NCBI GenBank assembly: GCA_021781255.1
Contig: JAJXXG010000129.1
Location: 1-9,266 of the forward strand
Source: Acidobacteriota bacterium
GTDB lineage: Bacteria > Acidobacteriota > Terriglobia > Terriglobales > Acidobacteriaceae
Direction of reading: 5' to 3'
DNA: 9,266 bases
Shown: one piece after another, positions 1 to 6,091 of the stretch
Numbering within the stretch: the stretch's first letter is position 1
How the letters are laid out: each line of letters opens with the position of its first letter
Made by a program: the position numbers and the translations under genes
Notes under the pieces: generated by a model
What the model saw: only the letters and a program-made list of their open reading frames with translations
Told to the model about the DNA's origin: nothing
The model's database searches: none

Positions 1-830
1 TTGTCTGACACGCGCGCGCCCGGCAGGAAGCCGAACAGGCCGATCCCCGCGCCTTCGCCCATGGTCCCGTTGTATTCCGACACATTGCCGGAGATCACGT
101 TCCCGTAAACGCCGAACGGTCCTCCATGCGGCAAGGACGGAGCGCGAGGGTGAGACGGGATCGTGATGCCGCAGTCGTACAAGTTGCTCTTCACCAGATT
201 GTTGGCAATCCAGTTGTCATGCGTCGGCCCGGTTTCGTCGCTGATGAGGATTCCGCCGGAATTGCCGTGAATCGTGTTTCCTCCGATCTGGGAGTGATCC
301 ACCCCGGAGAGATGGATCGCTTCGCCGCAGTCGAAGCCCTCTGCCGTCTCAAAAGCCGGCAATCCAGGGCAGTTCTGATTCGCAAAATCCAGGCTCCGGT
401 CATTGCCCGTGAGAATGTTGCCCCAAACCGCGGACTCGGAAACATTCGTCATCAGAATGCCCTCGAAATTGGCATTCCTCACCGTGAACCCCGACACGGT
501 CACATGGGCCAGCCCGGAGTGATCCAGCCCGTCGATGAAAATTCCATTCGACATTCCCATTGCGTCGATGATCGTGTTCGCCGGATTCTTCCCGATAAGC
601 GAAAGAGGTTTACCGATCACCACATCCTCGTGGTATATCCCCTGCGATACCTGAATCGTGTCGCCCGCAGTGGCTTGTGCAATCGCTGCTCCGATGGTTG
701 CGTAGCAGTTTGCGCCCCCGGCGCCCACGCACAGTGTCGCAGCCGCAGCCGGCTGAACCATGCCGACCATGGCCACACCCCACACAGCCAAGGCTACGCC
801 AAGGCTAATTTGCTTCACTTGCAATTTCAT
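1..830 (-). CDS. Secreted right-handed beta-helix (NosD/pectin-lyase-fold) protein, 3' end beyond window
   Basis: Reading the minus strand from the ATG at 830-828 gives 276 uninterrupted codons to the left edge, so the gene is partial. Residues 1-30 form a signal peptide: basic start (MKLQVKQ), hydrophobic core, then an AAA-A cleavage site. Residues 41-90 (NCYATIGAAIAQATAGDTIQ, then IYHEDVVIGKPLSLIGKNP and TIIDA) are the classic first coils of a parallel beta-helix: an 'AI..A..GDTI.V..G.Y.E' block followed by 'L.L.G....TIID'. Later rungs repeat G-N-x-I/V patterns (WGNILTGN 136-143, IGGNTIHGNSGGILIS 182-197, YGNVISGNVSEYNG 242-255). This fold occurs in polysaccharide lyases, NosD-like periplasmic proteins and surface proteins; no catalytic residues can be assigned, so the substrate is unknown. 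The Shine-Dalgarno is only a weak G-run at about 837-841. It diverges from the protease gene at 1184. The fold call is firm, the function is not. Confidence 0.85.
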   Translation of the reverse strand, partial: MKLQVKQISLGVALAVWGVAMVGMVQPAAAATLCVGAGGANCYATIGAAIAQATAGDTIQVSQGIYHEDVVIGKPLSLIGKNPANTIIDAMGMSNGIFIDGLDHSGLAHVTVSGFTVRNANFEGILMTNVSESAVWGNILTGNDRSLDFANQNCPGLPAFETAEGFDCGEAIHLSGVDHSQIGGNTIHGNSGGILISDETGPTHDNWIANNLVKSNLYDCGITIPSHPRAPSLPHGGPFGVYGNVISGNVSEYNGTMGEGAGIGLFGFLPGARVSD

Positions 831-1183
831 TTGTCGACCCCCAAAACGCTTGTTCCGGATTGCCAGGCGGTTGACTCTCCACTATCGGCCTGTGATTCTC
901 CCCATGCCGAAAGACCCCGTGCTCTGCAGGGACGCAGACCACACAACCTGACCGCATAACATTACCCCACCATCCCATTCAGAACAACGAAATTCCATGA
1001 AAAGCATGAAAAAGGTCACGCAGACGCTCGGCCCCGCCGCCCTTAAAAGGCGTAACTTAAAACAAAAACGATCAGCAGTCCCCTCGCATTTCGCACATCC
1101 GGGCCGGCCAAAGTTGGGTTAACCTTGATGGCTGGAGTGCGTCGAAACCCTGAGCACCCCAGACTTTGACGAAAGCCGGTTAA
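831..1183. other. Divergent intergenic spacer between beta-helix gene and protease gene
   Basis: This 353-base spacer must carry the promoters of two divergently transcribed genes, but no convincing -35/-10 pair is visible in either direction. Visible elements: a tandem CATGAAAA repeat with a 9-base period (996-1014); a near-palindrome CGCCCTTAAAAGGCG at about 1037-1051 with one mismatch; and two perfect 8-base palindromes, GGCCGGCC (1102-1109) and GGTTAACC (1117-1124), seven bases apart. The last could be part of an operator, though short palindromes like this also arise by chance. A 41-codon reading frame (997-1122, plus) lies here without a ribosome binding site and is not called. Confidence 0.5.
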
Positions 1184-3484
1184 GTGTTGGCGCTGGCCGC
1201 ACACATCAGCACGCAAGCGCACGTCGCGAGCCTGAAGTCCGCGGGCTGGCGGGCGCGCGCCCTCGCGCTGCCGGCGCTGCTGGCTCCGGCGCTTGCCTTG
1301 CTTGCCGGATGCGGCGGAGCGATGACGGCAAATCCTGCGCAGGCCGCCTTTTCGCTCTCGCCCGGCACGGCCTCAATCGACACAAACTGCACCGGTTGCA
1401 ATGCAAGGGACGCGCATGGCCGCCCGGTTGTCCAGTTCACTGCCGCGCAGTCTGCGGGCGGCGCTGCGGCGGTCACCTGGTCGCTCGCCGGCGGCGACGC
1501 CTCCGCCGGCCCCGGCGTCATCAACGCAGCGGGCCAGTACACTCCGCCCAGCTACCTGACCGCGGACCGCGTGCAGGTGACCGTGACGGCGGCGCTCAAC
1601 GTCAACCCCGGCATCCGTGCTTCCTCTGCCCTGACGCTCACTCCGGGCTTTCTGCGGCCGCTCACACCGGAGAACCTGGCTCTGGGAGCGAACGGCACCG
1701 CGACCATTACCGGCTATCTGGCCCAGGCAGGCGGCGGCGCGGGCATCTACTTTGCCCTGGCGGACTCGCCCACCGGGTCGAGCGGCGGACTGGGCTCGCT
1801 GAGCGGCCCGCACTGCGAGCGCTCGGGCAGGGCCTTTACCGCCTGCTCCGTTACGTATACGGCTCCGGCTGTTGTGGCGTCCACGGGCGTTACCTACATC
1901 GTGGCCACGGCGGGCAACTCGCCGGCAAAGACGGAAGCCGTGGTGCTGCTGAATACGGCCGGCGTGGCCAGCAGCCCCGCCAGCCATCAGGGGCAACAGG
2001 CCACGCCGATGCAACTGGGCAGCTCCGGGGGCAACAACGGCGACTTTGATTTGAACGGCAACACCATCGTGGACTGCTGCAGCGGCACGCTCGGCGCGCT
2101 CGTCCAGGACGGCAGCGGCAGGCAGTTCCTGCTGAGCAACAACCACGTGCTGGCGCGCAGCGACCACGCCAGCGTGGGCGACGCAATCGTGCAGCCGGGC
2201 CTGATTGACAACAACTGCACGCCCAACGGCGAGGGCCCCGGCACGGTGCCCGTGGGTTCGCTCACCGGCTGGCTCCCGCTCAACGCACCGCAGACCAACG
2301 CAGACGCGGCCATTGCGCAGGTGGCCTCGCACACGGTGGACCCGGCGGGCAACATTCTGGAGCTGGGCGCGCGCCTGCCAGACGGCACGCTGGCCGCTGC
2401 GCCGCCGGGCATTTCGTCCACCGGCGGCAAGGGCGAGACGGCAACACTGGCGCTGCGCGTGGCCAAGAGCGGCCGCACAACTGGATTGACCTGTGGAGGC
2501 GTGTCGGCTGTGAGCGTGGATATTGCGGTGAACTACTACCGCGACTGCGGCGAGACAAAGCCCTATCTGACCCGGACGTTCACCAACCAGATTGCCGTCA
2601 GCGGCGACCGCTTCAGCGATGCGGGCGACTCCGGCGCATTGGTGGTGGATGCGGGCAATGCCGAGCCGGTGGGCCTGTTTTTTGCCGGAGGCACAGATGC
2701 GGCAGGCGTGGGCCAGGGCGTGGCGAGCCCAGCGCCGGAGGTGCTGAGCGAACTGAGCGCGCAGCTTGGCTCGGGCGCGAACTTCAGCTTTGTGGGCGGA
2801 GCGGACCATCCAGTGAGCTGCCTGAGCTTTGGCGACAGCACGGTGAGGGCGGCGCAGGCCCGCGCGCTGCCGGATGCGGAGATCGCCAGCGTTCAGCAGG
2901 GGCTGTCCGTTGCGCGCGCGCTGGTCAATCCCGAGGCGGGCGTTCTGGGCGTGGCCATGGGCAAAAGCAGTGACCTCCCCGGCGAAGCCGCCGTCATCGT
3001 CTATGTGGATCAGGCCGGGCAGGCCGCCGTTCCCGCCACGGTGGGCGGCGTGCGCACGCTGGTGATTCCCACGAATGCGCGTGCAGTGGCGCTGGGCGCG
3101 GTGCCCATGGCCAACACCATCGCCGACGCGCCTGCGCTGGCGGCGCGCGTGCTGAGCCAGGGACTGGCCACGAAGCGGCAGTGGGCGCACACGCTGATGC
3201 AGCAGAATCCGGCCTTCTTTGGCGTAGGCGTGGGACAGAGCCTGGATAATCCGCGCGAAGCGGCGCTGGTGATCTATGTGGACCGCAGGCACTTGCCGGC
3301 GCAACTGCCGCAGACCGTCGGCGGACTGCGCACGCGCTACGTGGTGATGGACCGCATGCACGTGACGCGCTCGTACGCCGCGCCGTATGAGCCGCGCGGG
3401 CACTGCCTGCCGCATGCGGCGGGGCGCGAGGCGGGATTCGACCCATCTAAGCTATTTATAAATAAAGATTTACATCTCTTCTAG
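1184..3484 (+). CDS. Lipoprotein-type trypsin-like (chymotrypsin-fold) serine protease with Ig-like segments and duplicated C-terminal module
   Basis: The start is a GTG directly after an in-frame TAA (1181-1183). No other good start precedes the signal sequence; TTG at 1187 is the only close alternative, and the ribosome binding site is weak. Residues 17-43 form a lipoprotein signal with basic n-region, Leu/Ala-rich core and lipobox LAGC (Cys43), so the mature protein is probably membrane-anchored outside the cytoplasm. Residues 50-260 hold two Ig-like segments, recognisable by INAAGQYTPP (113-122) and VTYTAPA (223-229). The catalytic domain spans about 275-530: His321 in LLSNNHVLA, Asp374 in TNADAAIA and Ser483 in DAGDSGALV make a complete triad. 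Residues 582-628 and 675-721 are two related modules. Several cysteines (298, 299, 345, 437, 455) may form disulfides. The last 16 residues are encoded by unusually AT-rich DNA. Proteolysis is a secure inference; the substrate is unknown. Confidence 0.85.
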   Translation: MLALAAHISTQAHVASLKSAGWRARALALPALLAPALALLAGCGGAMTANPAQAAFSLSPGTASIDTNCTGCNARDAHGRPVVQFTAAQSAGGAAAVTWSLAGGDASAGPGVINAAGQYTPPSYLTADRVQVTVTAALNVNPGIRASSALTLTPGFLRPLTPENLALGANGTATITGYLAQAGGGAGIYFALADSPTGSSGGLGSLSGPHCERSGRAFTACSVTYTAPAVVASTGVTYIVATAGNSPAKTEAVVLLNTAGVASSPASHQGQQATPMQLGSSGGNNGDFDLNGNTIVDCCSGTLGALVQDGSGRQFLLSNNHVLARSDHASVGDAIVQPGLIDNNCTPNGEGPGTVPVGSLTGWLPLNAPQTNADAAIAQVASHTVDPAGNILELGARLPDGTLAAAPPGISSTGGKGETATLALRVAKSGRTTGLTCGGVSAVSVDIAVNYYRDCGETKPYLTRTFTNQIAVSGDRFSDAGDSGALVVDAGNAEPVGLFFAGGTDAAGVGQGVASPAPEVLSELSAQLGSGANFSFVGGADHPVSCLSFGDSTVRAAQARALPDAEIASVQQGLSVARALVNPEAGVLGVAMGKSSDLPGEAAVIVYVDQAGQAAVPATVGGVRTLVIPTNARAVALGAVPMANTIADAPALAARVLSQGLATKRQWAHTLMQQNPAFFGVGVGQSLDNPREAALVIYVDRRHLPAQLPQTVGGLRTRYVVMDRMHVTRSYAAPYEPRGHCLPHAAGREAGFDPSKLFINKDLHLF
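2927..3346 (+). repeat. Protein-level tandem duplication in the protease C terminus
   Basis: Two 47-residue modules lie in the protease, codons 582-628 (2927-3067) and 675-721 (3206-3346). Over a 21-residue core, GVAMGKSSDLPGEAAVIVYV(D) against GVGVGQSLDNPREAALVIYV(D), I count 12 identities, followed in both by a P-x-TVGG-(V/L)-RT motif. The pattern of alternating hydrophobic residues around (I/V)(V/I)YVD suggests a small alpha/beta unit. Each copy is preceded by a predicted helical stretch (RALVNPEAG, THTLMQQNPAF region). The duplication is seen directly; its role (binding, oligomerisation or inhibitory propeptide) cannot be told. Confidence 0.75.
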
Positions 3485-3527
3485 CTACGTCATCCAAGGT
3501 CTGCCAAAACCCATTCACGAAATTCTC

Positions 3528-3561
3528 TGCAAACATTTTGTGGAAAACTGCATTTTTTTTT
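3528..3561 (+). terminator. Candidate rho-independent terminator of the protease gene
   Basis: TGCA (3528-3531) pairs with TGCA (3549-3552), and TTTT (3536-3539) with AAAA (3544-3547) around the loop GTGG, followed immediately by nine T (3553-3561). Position, about 45 bases after the stop codon, and the T-run fit a terminator. The stem is AT-rich and interrupted by an unpaired AACA/C bulge, so it is weak. Confidence 0.35.
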
Positions 3562-3584
3562 GCGGGTAGGGGGGGTACCAATTC

Positions 3585-3605
3585 CAGGGGTCAGGGGTCA
3601 GGGGT
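3585..3605 (+). repeat. Three perfect tandem copies of CAGGGGT
   Basis: The 7-base unit CAGGGGT occurs at 3585-3591, 3592-3598 and 3599-3605. With GGG at 3564-3566 and a run of seven G at 3569-3575, the plus strand carries five G-tracts of three or more within 43 bases. This satisfies a simple G-quadruplex pattern: three G4 tracts separated by 3-base loops, plus an upstream tract after an 11-base loop. The repeat is seen; quadruplex formation is inference. Confidence 0.85.
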
Positions 3606-3731
3606 TAAACGCGGTGCGGGTGCATTGTGCGTTTCTGACTTACTTTCCATTGTGCGCGAAGTGGGGGAAATTACCTGCAAACTGGGAGAGGATTTTTCGT
3701 GGCTTCCCACCCCGGTCGGTGGCTGAGAGAG

Positions 3732-3772
3732 AAAAAACGGGATCGGCGGGCCACCTGTCTGTCTCGCCGTTT
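3732..3772 (-). terminator. Candidate terminator downstream of the outer-membrane barrel gene
   Basis: On the minus strand, CGGCG (3769-3765) can pair with CGCCG (3748-3744), or AAACGG (3772-3767) with CCGTTT (3740-3735), around a loop of about 16 to 26 bases. A T-run follows (complement of AAAAAA 3732-3737). It begins about 8 bases after the barrel gene's stop. The large loop makes the call tentative. Confidence 0.3.
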
Positions 3773-3779
3773 GGAGCGA

Positions 3780-4547
3780 CTACAGAACCCAGTAAATGCC
3801 AACCATAGGCTCTGCGGTGTGCGTGTAGGTGCCGGTGGGGGAGAAGAGTTTCGTCATATTGGGCGCTGAGTAAAAGTTACCGCGATATTGGATACGCATG
3901 CCCAGGTGCGGGAGGAGACCCCAGTCGAGACCGGCGCCATAGACGTACACAGGCTTGAAGGATGCGCGGGTGTCGTCGGTGGATATCACTGTTACGGGTG
4001 TTCCGGGGCAGTAGACGCTGATACCGCCGCCACTACTGAAAGGGAGTCCGCACGGGTAGTTCGTGACGACGGTGGCCTTGCTGCTGGAGGGTACCTCGGC
4101 GAGGAGGCCACCTCCAAGTACTCCGAAGAGAAGCAGCCGTTGTTTAAAGATGAGACGAGATGGAGTCCAGTCGGCGGTAAATTCATGGGCATTGGCACTC
4201 ACCGTCTCTTTCGAGCAACCAAAATTGTCGGCGCAATCTAATGGAGGTGTGTAGTTGGGCAGGCTATAGATGGGTGGGGGATAGGTGCTATAGGTCGTGT
4301 TGGCGCGGTTCCAGGAATACGTAGCTTCGAAGCCGAGGAAGGGGCCGGAGAGGTGCTGGACCTCGATGAGGCCGCCAGCTTGATTGGCAGGAAGCTGTTG
4401 TGTGCCGTAGTAGTTGCCGGTGGCCATTCTATTAAAGGTCCTGTAGCCGCTGACGACGATGGCGGTTTGGGCGAAAGCGGGGAGAGCGGAAATCGATAGG
4501 ATTGTTGCCGCGAGGAATGCAGATGCAAGGAACCGCGGGTTCAACAC
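3780..4547 (-). CDS. Outer-membrane beta-barrel protein
   Basis: The GTG at 4547-4545 is chosen as start because GGAGG (4558-4554) sits six bases upstream. A longer frame from TTG at 4580 would place this ribosome binding site inside the gene and add a basic extension to the signal peptide. The 255-residue product starts (M)LNPRFLASAFLAATILSISA and has a clear signal peptide ending AFA-Q (cleavage after residue 26). The mature part has alternating hydrophobic/polar strands with many Tyr/Gly residues (IVVSGYRTF, LLFGVLGGGLLAEV, KPVYVYGAGLDWGL, GMRIQYRGNFYSA) and ends GIYWVL, consistent with a small porin/OmpA-like barrel of roughly 8 strands. Four cysteines in loop-like segments (about 105, 111, 166, 180) are uncommon for a barrel. 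The lipid or ligand partner is unknown. It converges with the protease gene. The family is recognised by pattern, not by a specific named homologue. Confidence 0.75.
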   Translation of the reverse strand: MLNPRFLASAFLAATILSISALPAFAQTAIVVSGYRTFNRMATGNYYGTQQLPANQAGGLIEVQHLSGPFLGFEATYSWNRANTTYSTYPPPIYSLPNYTPPLDCADNFGCSKETVSANAHEFTADWTPSRLIFKQRLLLFGVLGGGLLAEVPSSSKATVVTNYPCGLPFSSGGGISVYCPGTPVTVISTDDTRASFKPVYVYGAGLDWGLLPHLGMRIQYRGNFYSAPNMTKLFSPTGTYTHTAEPMVGIYWVL

Positions 4548-4860
4548 TTGAGACCTCCGTGAGCGAATTACGGCAGGCAAATGGCTGCGTGGAGGCGGAG
4601 CCCTTCGCCTTCTGACTATCTTAGACGCATAAGAAGGGGTTTTAGTTACGGCGGGGAAAGGGCGCTGACTAACGCCCTGGCAGAGCTGGGATGGGCACCC
4701 CGTTTTGTGGGAGAACAGGCCTCGGCAAGGTTAAGGGCGGCCGCCCGGCAACGTACGGAACAACGGGCCAGAGCTGCTCCAGTGGTCGAATCCGGACTAA
4801 CCGCCATGGCTAGACCTGCCAAGTGAGCTGGGTCGTGCGTTACTGGACGAAAGTCAAGGG
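4548..4860. other. Intergenic spacer upstream of barrel gene, no supported gene
   Basis: These 313 bases lie between the barrel gene start and the MBL gene stop, so they should hold the barrel promoter and any MBL terminator. A TAAGAT hexamer on the minus strand (4623-4618) could be a -10 box, but no matching -35 is seen. Hairpins: AGGGCG (4659-4664) with CGCCCT (4673-4678), loop 8; a loopless 12-base palindrome GGGCGGCCGCCC (4735-4746). Short frames on both strands (4581-4826 plus, 4646-4864 minus) have biased Ala/Arg composition and no ribosome binding site. Confidence 0.5.
4554..4558 (-). promoter_or_regulatory. Shine-Dalgarno GGAGG that fixes the barrel gene start
   Basis: On the minus strand GGAGG is followed by TCTCAA and then GTG (4547-4545), a six-base spacing. 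The longer upstream TTG start (4580) has no comparable site, so this motif decides in favour of the 255-residue protein. A TTG directly after the GTG (4544-4542, spacing nine) is a weaker alternative. Confidence 0.7.
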
Positions 4861-5835
4861 TCAATGGCTGGACCCCTCCACGAATCTGTGTACCTCCACC
4901 TTGTCGCCTACAACAATGGTCATCAAGTCTTCGCCCAACTCTATGGGACCCGCATAGAGCACTCGTGTTCGAGGAATGAGGTCGGCAGTAGTTGGCGCGG
5001 GGATCTTCGGATCGGTCGTCAGCAGGGAAATATGTGTATACACCGCCAGCCTGGGCTTCACTCGCTCGAACACTCCTCCAGCCTCTTCCGGGGAAGAATG
5101 CAGGGCTACAATGCCTCGCGCAGCCGCCGAGTTTTTGAGTAGCTCCGGGCTGGCAGCCATCACCTCATGGATAAGAAGATCGGTGCCCTTGGCAAATTTG
5201 ATCAAGTTTTCACTTGGCCGCGTATCCCCCGAGATCACGACCGATCGGCCTCCGTAATCAATGCGATAACCGAAGGCTGGTCTGATGATCGGCCCATGAT
5301 CGACAACAAAAGCTGTCACCCGCACGCCATTGTGCTCGTACACCAGACCCTCGTTGACATCTTTGCCAATCAACCTGGTTCCGGTCTGTGGTATGTGCCC
5401 GGGACCTTCAATGCGAAATCGGACATCACGCTGGTAGGCCTTTGCCAGGAAACCCATCATCTCTTCAGTGCCCTCCGGCCCAAATACCTGCAGTGGGACC
5501 GAACGTCGGCCGAAAGGCGTCGGCAGCCAGCCTGAAAGCCAAAGGTCGGGAATTCCAACCGTGTGGTCGGAATGAAGGTGCGTGAGAAATAAGACATTTA
5601 CCTGCCCAAGGGGAATATGCAGTTGCCATAAGCGCTGGCTCACACCTCTGCCCACGTCGAAAAGCAACTTCTCTGACCCAGCTTCGATCAGCGTACTTGG
5701 TCCGAAACGATCGATGGATGGATCCGGAGCGCCCGTGCCAAGCAGTGTTACTTTCATGCTCTGTGCCGCACCGAACATGGGAAGCAGGAGCCCGATCGAG
5801 AGGAACAGGAGCCGACAAATTTCTTTCAGGGTCAT
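4861..5835 (-). CDS. Secreted MBL-fold metallo-hydrolase, RNase Z/arylsulfatase-like subgroup
   Basis: The 324-residue product starts at an ATG with AAGGAG eight bases upstream (5849-5844). A competing ATG at 5842 is too close to that site and out of frame. Residues 1-25 are a signal peptide (KEICRLLFLSIGLLLPMFGAAQ), so the enzyme is exported. The metal-binding motifs of the metallo-beta-lactamase fold are complete: THLHSDH at 85-91 (His86, His88, Asp90, His91), His180 in VVDHGP, Asp204 in SGDTRPSENL and His268 in YTHI. The opening LLGTGAPDPS (31-40) and the FDVGRG block (59-64) match the RNase Z-like branch, which also includes secreted phosphodiesterases and the alkyl/aryl sulfatase type. 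Export argues against tRNA processing. Likely a periplasmic phospho- or sulfo-ester hydrolase binding two zinc ions; the substrate is open. Its sequence looks less GC-rich than the GH3 gene. The nearest upstream same-strand gene is AIM24, 371 bases away. Confidence 0.88.
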   Translation of the reverse strand: MTLKEICRLLFLSIGLLLPMFGAAQSMKVTLLGTGAPDPSIDRFGPSTLIEAGSEKLLFDVGRGVSQRLWQLHIPLGQVNVLFLTHLHSDHTVGIPDLWLSGWLPTPFGRRSVPLQVFGPEGTEEMMGFLAKAYQRDVRFRIEGPGHIPQTGTRLIGKDVNEGLVYEHNGVRVTAFVVDHGPIIRPAFGYRIDYGGRSVVISGDTRPSENLIKFAKGTDLLIHEVMAASPELLKNSAAARGIVALHSSPEEAGGVFERVKPRLAVYTHISLLTTDPKIPAPTTADLIPRTRVLYAGPIELGEDLMTIVVGDKVEVHRFVEGSSH

Positions 5836-5848
5836 CGCTCATTCTCCT

Positions 5849-6067
5849 TCAGTCCAGGAAACGCATAACGAAACCCTGACGTCGCAGCCCAACCCACGTC
5901 CGTGGATCCCGTCCATTTGGAGTCTTCGTCTGGAAGAATTCGGGCCGTCTCTCCGGTGGCTTATTGTCATTCATTGCAGGGGTCGCCTGCCATTCCTCAT
6001 GGGGATGGCACCAATCCACATGAAGTGATGAGACTCCGCCTTCTTGAATCGCCCAGGACCCGCTCAT
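5849..6067 (-). CDS. Doubtful small ORF (72 aa) directly upstream of the MBL gene
   Basis: On the minus strand an ATG at 6067-6065 opens 72 codons ending in TGA at 5851-5849. The stop overlaps the MBL Shine-Dalgarno and lies 13 bases before its ATG, a layout that would allow translational coupling. The product is basic and Trp/Pro/Arg-rich (for example EEWQATPAMNDNKPPERRPE, then RTWVGLRRQGFVMRFLD), with no signal peptide, membrane segment or domain I recognise. Against it: no Shine-Dalgarno is visible, the start codon lies within a stable hairpin, and the frame stays open upstream through AIM24 as a shadow. It could instead be part of a dispersed intergenic sequence. I list it as a candidate only. 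Confidence 0.25.
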   Translation of the reverse strand: MSGSWAIQEGGVSSLHVDWCHPHEEWQATPAMNDNKPPERRPEFFQTKTPNGRDPRTWVGLRRQGFVMRFLD

Positions 6068-6091
6068 CGCGATAATGCCGCGATGAACGGG
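6059..6091 (-). repeat. 13-bp inverted repeat (stem-loop) with 7-base loop
   Basis: On the plus strand, CCCGCTCATCGCG (6059-6071) and CGCGATGAACGGG (6079-6091) are inverted copies around ATAATGC. Twelve of 13 positions pair, including eight uninterrupted ones next to the loop. The single exception is C against A on the plus strand, but in RNA from the minus strand it becomes a U-G wobble, so the stem is continuous in a transcript of the AIM24-to-MBL direction. No T-run follows, so it is not a standard terminator. It could be an mRNA-stabilising or processing element, an operator, or a REP-like repeat. Confidence 0.8.

Larger units (their letters stand above)
3485..3779. other. Convergent intergenic spacer with G-rich tract, no gene
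   Basis: This 295-base spacer separates the converging protease and outer-membrane-barrel genes. It contains an A/T stem with a nine-T run (3528-3561), a G-rich tract with three heptamers (3564-3606), a CCACC/GGTGG stem-loop (3707-3722) and a candidate terminator for the minus-strand gene (3732-3772). Two short overlapping plus-strand frames here (from 3538 and 3560) have low-complexity translations and no ribosome binding site, so no gene is called. Confidence 0.6.

Noticed and set aside
126..959. 277-codon open frame on the plus strand
   Set aside because: It lies opposite the beta-helix gene, and its Arg/His/Val-rich translation has no domain or signal; the minus strand has a signal peptide and recognisable coils.
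997..1122. 41-codon plus-strand frame starting MKSMKKVTQTLG in the divergent spacer
   Set aside because: It has no Shine-Dalgarno, ends before the protease in another frame and has no recognisable feature apart from being basic.
1373..3415. 680-codon open frame on the minus strand inside the protease gene
   Set aside because: It is a GC-driven shadow: the translation is Arg/His/Ala-rich without any fold, while the plus-strand frame has a lipobox and complete catalytic triad.
4735..4746. Perfect palindrome GGGCGGCCGCCC as a regulatory site or attachment site
   Set aside because: It has no loop, no partner copy in the window and no adjacent integrase; at this GC content such a palindrome can be chance.
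4581..4826. Short frames on both strands in the barrel/MBL spacer as possible small genes
   Set aside because: They lack ribosome binding sites and show Ala/Arg-biased translations; the minus one starts at a TTG overlapping the MBL stop codon.
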